NCBI GenBank assembly: GCA_922989275.2
Contig: OV277861.1
Span: 47,779,623-47,843,622, forward strand
DNA from: Gari tellinella
Lineage: Eukaryota; Mollusca; Bivalvia; Cardiida; Psammobiidae
DNA: 64,000 bases
Direction of reading: 5' to 3'
In this document: positions 45,901 to 57,900 of the stretch, piece by piece
Position numbering within the stretch: the first letter of the stretch is position 1
Layout of the letters: each line of letters starts with the position of its first letter
Position numbers and translations under genes: made by a program
The notes under the pieces: model-generated
Told to the model about the DNA's origin: nothing
What the model saw: the letters and a program-made list of their open reading frames with translations, nothing else
Databases searched by the model: none

Positions 45901-48900
45901 AACGCATAGCGGCTCATTGTCGAACTTACCGGTAGTTTAAAATGTCAAATTTATCTACATGTTATAATTACAATCGAACAAAGATACTAAAATTAACCCC
46001 ATCCCATTGTTCTTCCTACGGGACTGTTCTGATAAATAAAATTAGAGAATAAACTGTGTGTATGAAGATAACATGCATAGTTACAAATAAAGTCTAAATT
46101 ATGTCATCGAATTCCAAACTGTTTACAATACACAATTTATATATCATAGAGACATAGGTACTTTGTATAATATAATGGTATATGTGTTATTATAAATATT
46201 GCAAACATTACTGTTTATATGAACCAATTTAGATATATGTACTGTAAAATAGTTATTACAGTACAGTAGCATATATTAATGCGAATCAAAGCACAAATCA
46301 TCAGACAATTAAATCAATAAATATGTTTGCTTTAATATGCAATTGCACTTACTGTCTTTAGAACATATTTCAAGTACAAACAAAGGACAAACATGCTGTA
46401 GCAATTATTCTGCTTCTGATGGGGGAAATTCAAGGTAAAACGTTTGTTTGTTTTTCTGTTTTTGTATCTAAGGAAACACATCAGAAACGACAGCAATGAC
46501 GCGCTTTGCTCTTTGAAGCAATCAGTGGATGCATATGTTTTGAATCAACATCAAATGCTGCAGTCAATTGAATTTAACTCTTATCCTGCCGACCGCAACT
46601 TGACAAGTATTCGCAAACAGTTTGGATCCAGACCAGACGCCTCGTAACGCGGCGTCTGGTCTGGGTCCAAACTGTTTGACATTTGTCAAAGTTTCAATTT
46701 AAAGATACAAATAATGGTTTTAAAATAAACATTTTTAATGCTACCAAGATCGCAAATGAAAACCGGTGATAGCTACCTTTCTGTACATTTACACCGTCAG
46801 ATAAATATAGCGAGATAGTTTGAATGATGTACATGTATGATGTAACATCTGCAGTTAAGTGAAAAAGAAACAACCCTTCGCCTAACAATTAATCTTTTAT
46901 TGATATTTGAAAGAAGTTTCAATCAAGATCAGACGCCGAACCAATCGGCATCTGATCGAAACCCATACAGTTTGACAATCGTCTTCAGCATTCTGCAATT
47001 AGAACGCATTTTAGAAAACAAAGGATCATTTTGCAGACAACATTGATGAAAGACGACATTATAGCACGACAAAAGTTGGAAAAGACTGGTATTAAAATGA
47101 GTTTGTACTAGTCACGGAGACTTTGCACTGTGTCACCTGTGAAACGTAACTTCTAATAAATGTGTAACCCGGCGTTGATCAGGGTCCTATCATTTTGCTA
47201 TATTATTTTGCATTTCTTTTTCTTTCAAACCACCGTATTACAAATGTTCAAGACTTTACCATAATGCATTAGCATTTCGACTTTAAACTATTACAATGCC
47301 AAAGGCACCTAAAGTCAACCTACAAACATTTTGGATACAGATCAAACGTCGTGTGACGCGGCGTCCGATCATGATCTAAAATGTTTGGCAGTCGAATCAA
47401 TATTTCTTCAGTCAACACTTCCAAGTTTTAAATTTGCATAAAACTGCAGACGAAAATTTTTGAAGACGATATTTTGTCTGGAAGTTTACCGCGATAGTTA
47501 AATATGATGAAAAGGATTACCAATTTGTGCCAACGATCCCATACATGAGACATAGGCAAACATTGTAGACTCTGATCAGTCGCCTCATGGTGCGGCGTCT
47601 GATTAGAGTCTACACTTTTTGCTAATAGGAATTTCAAATTTCAATATAAAACAAAAGAAAATGAAAACCCTTAGCTAAAAAATGGACGAATCCAATATAT
47701 AAACATGGACGAATACATTTGGCGCAAATGAGTTAAAAAGAAGGAATTGGTGTATGACGTCAATATATATACGAGGTTATGTAATGGACACGTGCTAACG
47801 TATACTTACAGCTTTCAAACTCCACAGTACAGTGCTGGGAATCTAGCGGATATTTTCGCAGATCGAAGTTGCACTTCATGGTCGCTGATATTCTGTAGTG
47901 AAATATTTACATGATTACAATTGAGAAGACGTTTTACCCATAGTATGTGTATATGCTTAGAGACATCGCGATATGACTGAAATACTGTTAAAATCATAAC
48001 AAATCAAATCAAACCAAAATGCTTAGAGCCTTATGCCCATTTCAAACAGTTCGAAGCCAGATAAAATGTATGCTAAACGGTTGTCTGATTAGGCTCAATT
48101 TGTTTGCTACAAAAATTAAAAAAGAAAGATGAACAAATTCAATTCATTTTCCTTATTGTTGAGTACAACGAGTGCGTTTAGAATTATTTTCATCCAATGC
48201 CACATTGATACACAAGTGTACGCTTTTAAATATTGTTCTGCACTGAAGAAAATAGTTCCAATCTTTACATTCATGAATATGTACATGTATCATAAGAAGT
48301 ATTTTCGTTTCTTTTATCAGATGATTTATTTTCAACATGCCTTAAGAAGTCAACTGTCTTCAAGACTAAAAACAATTTAGAGCTATAATTAAGCATTAGT
48401 GAAGAGGTCACCACATACAGTGGATACTACGTTTTTATTTCCCGTTTAAACGTCAACGAAATGGAAAAGTCATTTCAATTAAAGTAGAAAATTACAATTT
48501 ACTGCAAATTTTGATCACTTGTTTTAATCTGGATAACAAACAGTTTTAAGCCTGATCAGACACCGCGTTACCCGGCATCTGATCTGGCTCTAAATTGTTT
48601 GCACTAGAAATTATAGCTTTAGCGTGAATGCGTTATTGTGAAAGATTGACTTCTTTACTGTTTATTGGTTTATTGGTTTCCAATTTAATAAGTCTGTGGT
48701 AAAATTATTTTCAATAGAACTAACTGTTATCAGCCTCGCTTTAATCATTTCACTCCGAACTATTTATATTTTTAAAATCACAGTATTCTGTAAAACAAAC
48801 GTGTCTATATAATGTTATCGCTTTTGCACGGTGTCTCTGGCACCACTATACACACTTAAAAAGAATCTTATGTATGCAGTTAAAATCGTTATAAAAAATG

Positions 48901-51900
48901 CATGTCAATTTAAGCAGCCTTGTCGAGAATTCCTTCAAAACATCTGGATATTAGAAGTTTACCGTCTATTGGTGAAGTGTTTATTAACACCTATCTAGAG
49001 TGCTTAGCGCAAATTGACTTTCGTATGAAATAGCTCTGATCTTAACCTTTCACTCTCAATGACGTCATAAAGCGCATTTGCAAACAGTTTTGATCAAAAC
49101 TGTTTGTCACTTGTTTTTAAATTATGTCAGTTATATCGCACTGCCATAAATCTAACTTGAAAAGCGATATTGCAGACAACAATATTGAAGTAGATGACAA
49201 TATGGCGGTGAATGGGTTATAAACCTCACGATAAATTGTATCATGAAAGGGCTTACAATGTACCAACATAATCATATGATTAGAAGCAAAACTGTTTGTC
49301 ACTGGATCGCTTCCTGGAAACAACTTGCGAAATTAAATTATTGCAAACTTTCTGCCGGTAGAACATTTGAAACAGGCGCCATTTATTATCTTATATTTAC
49401 ATTCACCCTGTAAAGTCCTATGTAATCCTATTAAAAATTTGCAGGTCATCCCTCGATGAACCTACACTTCGAATCTGGTTTTAGCCAGTTCGGATTTCGC
49501 CCGTGATATTCGTGGACTTCTTCAAATACACTACATCGGGCACTTAACACTAAGCTCCCATTGGTCGACGGTCATATGACACTAGCGGAGTGATACAGAC
49601 CCATACAGGTCGTTGTCATCGCGTTGCTATGTGTGTAAATGGGTTAAGAAAACAACCGCGACCTGTATTTTTAGAATGTGCTTTGGCAATAGATATTCAA
49701 GTTGCACTGTTATTTGTTTGCCTTGTAAGTCTTTTCCATTCACAGAGAGAAAGTTTACTGGAAAAATTCCTGAATTTTTAATACAGTTTCAGTACATGTA
49801 GTTGGGACTACTTTCTCACCATATTTAGAAACTGGAATGGCTATTACATCGACATTACATCTATCAAACCTCTTTGACCGGTATATGATAAATTCTTATA
49901 CAGAAAAACAAATCTGGCAAATAAACACATTAAATTGACAAGACAGAAACTATCAATATAAATATAAGGAATAAACAACATCTCTTTGCCGCTCATGACG
50001 GTATGACTACATTAGCTTCGCAGGGGGTAAATTACGTAAACGCCCGAAGGGCGTTTTCGTTAAATTTACCCCCCGAAGCTAATGTAGTCATACCGTCATG
50101 AACGTCAAAAATATGTTGTTTATTCCTATAATTAAATAAAATCATATATACTCGAGGGCGTGAAAGACCAGGTGTTTTTCTTGGTTCTGGTTTCCGCACG
50201 TGTTCTATGTATAGGTTAATGTATATTTCATCTGGTTCCTTTTCATTGCTCTGTGTGATCTGATATATTGTTAAATCTATATTGTATACTTTTGCAAACT
50301 GTTTGAATCTTAATCTGGTCAGGTTACAAAAACATTTAGTCAAATTAAGATACATGTAGATCTATGTGCAATTCGATTGTAATATCCTTAACGATATCAA
50401 ACAGTTCATTCCCCGAATTACACGGGCTCTGATCTAGATCCAATCTGTTTTCAAACGCAAAGCAAATCGAGATTGAAGGGCAGAGATTTGAGACTTTGTT
50501 GTGTTAAGACTCACCTTTGACTGTATTGTATTCTTCCATTAGGATATACATGCATCAATTTATTAGGTATTGTGACATCATGAACCGTTGCCCTCTTTTC
50601 CGCCGGCATATAGGTATCTGGTACCCAAACCTTGCTCATTAGGTTAGTGTCTAACTCCAAAGACCTCATACCTGAAAACAGAGTAGAGAAGACAGTAGAG
50701 AAGACAGCATTCTTTCAAAGTGATTGTGTTGAGTCACTTTTGTGCCCAAATAGTAAAGAATATAAATGTCAGTTTGCATACTTTGTTGCATTTGTTTTAG
50801 TCTAGTTTCGATAAAACTGGAGATAATATTGTTTCCCAGCTGTAGGTGTCAAAATATTTCTTCTCGTACAGCTCCGATATTTTGGCATTCATTTATCTAG
50901 TTTATGATTCAGCAATAAAAGTAAAACGTGTCATGTTCTGCTAAACGGTTTTAATTGTAACCATTTGCGCTAAATGGATTATTCCATGCTTATATATATA
51001 TTGTATTAGTCTATTTTTAACCTAAGGAGTTCCTGGTCTAAAGTTTATTTTTGTTTATATTAAGATTCCTTTCAACAAACCGTGTAGACTCTGTTCAGAC
51101 GCTGCCTAATGAGGCGTCTGGTCCAAGTCTACTCTGTTTGCATATGTCCTATATATAGGATCGTGGTTATAATGGGTATTGACAGTGCATTTTTCTTTTT
51201 CTAAAAAGTAATCTGTGGAACAGGAATGCTGTTCAATTTCCAACTTGTCAAAAAGTTCTTTTTAAACCCTTTCTCTTATAGCCTATTTCTTCGTTATGAA
51301 GACAGGTGACCAAGTAAATCAGATTGAAAGTATTGTAAAATAGCAGGGTTTGATTGTAGAACATAATTATACTATTGACTGACAATTTAAAATAAACATG
51401 TGACAGTCTTGCACACGTACAGTGGAGAATCTGTTATTCTTTCCCAATAAACGCAAAAACGTTTATTTCCACTGCAAACAGTTTGGAGCCAGATCAGACG
51501 CCGGGTAACCCGGCGTCTGATCAGGCTTCAAATTGTTTGCCACAAAGATAAACATGAAATATCAGAATTGTCCAAAAGTTGTTCTTTTCTACGTTTTAGC
51601 GCTTTGCGTTTGCGTGCGTTTGCGTACGTTTGCGTTTAAACGGGAAAGAATAACAGATTCTCCACTGTATCTGATTGAATGTCGAACATCTCTGCACTTC
51701 TCTCTCCAAATTATTTTTAATCTGGTGCCCCTTCCTATTTATTAGTTTAACCTACAGTGATGGTGTATGTATGTTTGAATTATATGTGTGTGTTATTAAA
51801 CGAGGTACTTGATTGTGTACAAGTTGAAAAAAATCCAATTATGTTCTGTTCATTATACAAAAGGAGTATAAATCAATCTTAGGAATGCCTTAAAACATAT

Positions 51901-54900
51901 GAACTACACGTAAGCAAAGCAAAATTTTTGTGCAGATTTTCTTGCATTTTGAAACTGTTTCTTTGTATAAACATTTCAAGGCCCACTTCAAAATATAGTC
52001 TTTGTGTATCACTGGAGAAGATGGTAGTATTTCTAAATGAGCACGTTTGTCTTTAACAATAATGCCCACTGTTGACAGTATAGAGCAAGATTATACACCA
52101 TGCTGTTTGCTTTTCTTATTAGAAATATTGTGAGAACATTCAATATAAGTTAGTTCTATTCAGTTAATTGTCGGGCGTGTGCGCTTCGTTTCGATTGCGT
52201 TTAAATCGTAAGGATTAAATTTTTCTCCTTTGTAGTTCAATGGGTTTTTCATATTGTTTGCTGCTAGCTGATCTATTACGAGTCCACATTCTGTATAATT
52301 CATGTTACATGTATAAGTTAAAATGTTATGATTAAGACTATCTATTTGATTTATCTTGATGTACAACGCCATTGATTGCACCGAGAGTAAACATAGGCGC
52401 TTATTCAACTAAAAAAGTTTCAAAAGTGCATATTACTGCACTGCACGAAAAACAAATTAAGGAAAATGGACAACAGGTGCCAAAACCCATTTTAGTATTA
52501 TTCAGCGCCGAAACTTTTACCTTTGTAGATAGTTACCGGCCTTTATCGTGGATACTTTTTTTTATTGTAAATAATGTCAGTATAACTTCTTTTAGTGTCT
52601 CTGATCATAGTTTAAGCCCATGTATACATTCTCTATTAATCAGTTTATCTCAAATCTGATTTGAAGTGATAGCGGGTATTTTAATACCATTTTCTATTTG
52701 GCTTGTTTGGCCTGTTTTTTTAAGTCAGGTTTTATCCATTATTTTCTTCTTAAGCACTTTTTAAGGAGCAAACAGACAAAAAGCAATCCCCTTAAGGATT
52801 CTTGTTTGCAAGATTAATGGAGAATGTATGCATTTTATTATCATGTATAATTACAGTGGATAATCTGTTATTCTTTCCCGTTTAAACGCAAACGTACGCA
52901 AACGCAAAGCACTAAAACGTAGAAAAGAACAACTTTTGGACAATTCTGATAATTCTTGTTGATCTTGGTGGCAAACAGTTTGGAGCCTGATCAAACGCCG
53001 GGTTACCCCGCGTCTGATCTGGCTCCAAACTGTTTGCACTGCAAATAATAGTTTTAGCGTAAACGCGTTTATTGGGAAAGAATAACATATTCTCCACTGT
53101 ATGTTATGTTAATAGTAATTATTTTCAAAATCGTGATAGTCTCTTATAGTTCATATTATGAACGGCATGATATACTTTGAAAATTGTTAAATCTGTGATA
53201 AAGATATGTTGTAAATCATGATGAGACATAAATAAAGAATTAAACATGTGTATTCTGACAACAATCAATGTCTTCCCCTTAACCGTCCACAGTATTTCTG
53301 TCTCGTAACACCTTTGTTAAGTATATTTGGTTATGTCCTTCCGACAACCAGAAACAAATAGGTCTTATATATTGATATATTAAGAACAAAATCGTCAAAC
53401 ATATTCCTGTACATGAACTCTGAGTGGCAAAACGTTTGGAGCCTGATCAGACGCCGGGTTACCCGGCGTCTGATCTGGCTCCAAACTTTTTGCAAAGGTA
53501 GTAACTTTTTAAGCATGAACGCGTTTATTGGGAATAAATGTGTTCTCTACTGAAGCTGATCATAAGAGTAGCTAATCCACCAGTAGATTATGTTGTACCG
53601 TGTGATAATCATTCTCATCACTGTTACCTTGTAACAACAACACTTAGCTGATTGATCATAATTGCATGGCCAGACACTCACCCCTCTACACTGTGGCTTA
53701 CAAGAACGTTTGGGCAGACGGTTTTATTTCCTTTTTGCTTAACCCAATAATGCTCATTGCAAACAGTTTGGAGTCAGATCAGACGCTCGGTGACCCAGAA
53801 TCTGAAATGGCTCCATACTATTTGACACTCAGAAAAAAATGATTCGTAAAAGTTTTGTTGTTAAATATGATTCTACATTTTATTTGATTACGTTATCGTT
53901 TGCTTTTAAATGTGAAAGACTAACATACTCTCCATGTAGCAGCCATTACAAAATTCATGAATTTTGTTTGGACACACATGTACTTGAACATGATTCTTGT
54001 GTATGCGTTCGCAAGATAAAGACATCGCAAACATGGTAAAACAGGAGTTTCTACCCCCCACCCCCCCCACCCCCCCCCCCCCCAAACGCGTTTATGCTAA
54101 AATCAACTACACATGTATTTCCATTGCAGGCAGTTTGGAGTCAGATCAGTTTGCCACTCAGACACAAAAAATAGATCTTAGTGGTTTCGTGAATATATCA
54201 TTATCTACATTTTTACTGCGTTGCGTATACCTTTCATGTCGGTCAACTTAATATAATAGCATCTCTGTAGTTGTAAGCCCTTGTTCCGAAAATGTAAGGT
54301 ACACGTATATACCAGAGGTTACAAAGGGCGGAGAGATAGTGTGTCAATGTATATCATTATCCACACCTCATTTTGTGCCAACTCGTACATAACAAAAATT
54401 CGTAACCTTTTACATGGTGGTAACCACTTGACTGCCATGAAGTCATCAATTTTAAATGATTGTCGTCTGCGTTTATTTCTAAAATTTAAATTTTAGGTAT
54501 TTTGACTTTAAAAATTAAAATTAGTGCAAACAGAACAAGATCAGACACTGTGTGACGCGGCGTCTGAAATGGATTAAACTGTTTGCAAAACACTATTGTA
54601 GACAGCAAAAATTTAACAGCATCAAGGCGACCTTCCGATAAAAGGAATCTGTTTACCTCTTTACGCCAAAGGTCGTGATGTTTCATCGATGTACAAACAT
54701 ATATATGATACCCATACAGTGGTATTAAAATGCAGCATCCCACGATTTCATTTAATCTGAGTGGCAAACAGTTTAGAGCCTGATCAAAATTAATCCATTT
54801 GTGCCCATGATCCAATATATATGGGACATAGGCAAACAGTGTAGACTCTGATCAGACGCCGCATTATGCGGCGTCTGATCAGAGTCTACACTGTTTGCTG

Positions 54901-57900
54901 ATAGGAATTTTAATATAAAACAAAATGAAAATGAAAACGTTGATCAGGCATCCCTTTGATAAAAATGGACTAATCAGCTATATAAATATGGAAGACTCCA
55001 ATAATAATGGGTTAAACTAAAAGTTAAATAAGTTGCTTATTATGCACGATATAAACATGCAGTAAACTTATTAATGCGCTTCTCATAACAGTGTAGATCC
55101 TGATCAGAGTCTCCACTTATTGTAATTTTTGCAATATATTGTTAGAATCAACTAATAAATACAGTGTCGAACTTCGGTATGTCAACTCGGTTAAGTCGAA
55201 CATACCCGTATTTCAAAGTTCAAACGCGGCCAATCCGCGTTTTAACTTTGAAACATGGGTATGTTCACCTAAACCGAGCTTAAAATAAGGCAAAATTATG
55301 TTTCGAAATATCGGATATTTCGAGTTAAGCGAGTTCGAGATATTGAAGTTCAATATTTTGCTATTTATTATGTTCATTGTCGTTTCTGTGTCAATGAATT
55401 AAACGTTACCCATAGTGTTACGTATACGTATCAATCGCTATGACCATGGTTGGCAACTTGGCTGGAAACAACTTTGTTTATGAACCAATAGTCACGAGAA
55501 AATGCATAATACAAAACCTCTTGTTCAGTTGTTTTCTAACATTTTCCATAATTCTTCTTGGCAACGTTGTCAATAATTTCCTGTTAATTGTTCCCCTCTT
55601 CAAAGCGTTACTGAGATGTAGGAACACCCGAAAAATCAAGTTTTTAGCATTGCTTGGGTACAATAAAACTTCCCTAAACCCTTACCCTGTCCTTAATTTC
55701 GTATGCCTTGAACTTGTCGGCTGCAAAGTTTTCCAAAATAAAGATTTATTTATTTTTCAATAAGAGAAACCTTAAATTGAGTGTCAAACAGTTTGCATCA
55801 AAATCAGACGCAACGTTTCGCGGCGTCTGATTTGGATCTGAACTGCTGCAAATACCAGTAAAATTCCGAATAAGGACCTTGATCAATCCTTAAGACTTAT
55901 GAACACTTAACAGATTGTAAGGTGTGGTGAAGGATGTGCCCCGACCTCCCTACACCAATTATAGGGGGAATAAATCGTTAGCATTGTAACAGAAATTGTC
56001 GACTTAATCGTTACTGCTTGGTCATTTAGTCGTGGTTATATTGTAAATTGAAAGAAACTGTCGCGACAAAAATACTGTCACTCTTCTACCACGTCAGCCT
56101 TGAATTTTTTTGCAAAACTTAAGTTAGTATGTTGCGGAAGTAATTGTAGGCGTGGAATTGTAATGAGGAAACTCTCAAGGCCCACAGTTTCCAGTCAGGT
56201 AAGGCGAGAACAAAAGGAATGAATTCCAACAAAACATCTATCCAGGTGTTAATCACATTGCCGCATTCCCGATACATTTACTCACTGACATAATTGTTCT
56301 ACTTGAGATGATGTAAAATGTTTTCTATGATTAGATACACAGTAAGGCATAATATTTTTCATAGAATTGAACACGAAGGTCTTGAACTTATTAACATTCC
56401 AAATACAAAAACCAAACCTTCTTCTGCACGCCAAATATATTGTAACTTTATCATTGTTTGGTGTTCTGAATATGTACAGTTATACCGGTACTTGGGTTAT
56501 GAAATAGAGAGAAATTACAGTGCTCCCTCTCTACAAAAACAACCAATTGATGTAAAAGATGTCGTGTGTTGTTCGGAGGGAGTTGTTATAGGGAGGGACA
56601 ATTAAGAACTGGCTTACATTTGCAAACTTCTTTAATCCAGATAAGACGCCGCGTAACATGGTGTCTCATAAAGATCCAAGCTGTTTGTCACACCATATTA
56701 TTTTTTCTTTTATCAAAAGGTCAACTCTTTACAAGTATATTTGAGAAACAACAGCAAACGACAACCTATAGCAGACTATATTGCAGGAGTGAAAGTGTTA
56801 GAATATATATCATTTTAGTGGAACAGCGACAAGTATTGTTGTAAGGAGGGAATTGTTGTTTGTATGGCCGTTGTATGGATAGAGTACTGTACTACCTTGC
56901 ATATACTTTACTGAAAAGATGGCAGGCAAACTGTTAAACGTGTTTATGTATGGTATTCTTCATACTTCATATTTCAGTCGTATAGGAACGAATAAACAAA
57001 TTAGAAAAATATAAGCACAACTATGTATCTCATTACCCATTACCCCATAGCCTGTTTATAGTTTTGTAAACAGGTGACTACTTAAAGCAGGTTGAAAGTA
57101 AAGCAGAATGCGCCATATGGCGCATTCTGCTTTACTTTCAGCCTGCTTTAAGCATTTACCAGCTAGAATATGGAAAGTATTAAATATGACACATATTCAT
57201 TACGGTTTGTATTGGAACTATTTTCTTCAGCGGATGAATAAAATGCATGTGCTAAAAGTCGCTTCTATAAGGGAAAGGGTTAAGATGCCAATAATATCTT
57301 AAAATTAACAGTGGGGAAGACATTATTCATTCCTAACGAACGCATTTGTGTTACAACGATTATTTCAATCTCAAACGGTTTGGAGCCAGATCAAACGTCG
57401 GGTGACACCTCATTTGATAAAGCTCAAAACATTTTGGTAGTCGGATTAAGTATATCATAAGAAATTTCAAAACATTGTAAGCCTCTACATTTTATTGCAA
57501 TGCGCACGGGAAATATTAACAAAGTATTCACTGTATATATAAAACGTTGCTATGAAAACCTCTCAAAGGAAGACTTGCTATTTGTTCTAGAGGTCAATGG
57601 AAGCTTAACTATTTAACTGTTATTATGACGTCATATAATCAGTAAAGCACATACACTACCATACTGTCGTGTGCTGGAGAGATATCGTCTGGGTGTTTTT
57701 CTTAAATTTAGAACTTATAACATTTATACGAGTAACAAACAAATAATTCTGATCTGGATAAAGTGTTAGCAGATGTTAATGTTGCCAGTCTTGGTACTTA
57801 ATGAGTTAAACTATACTGAAAAGAAATCAAGCAGATCCAACGCACGCCGTGTTCTACTCTTAACCTGTTGTAAGCAGCTATATACCTTTAGTATCGAAAG

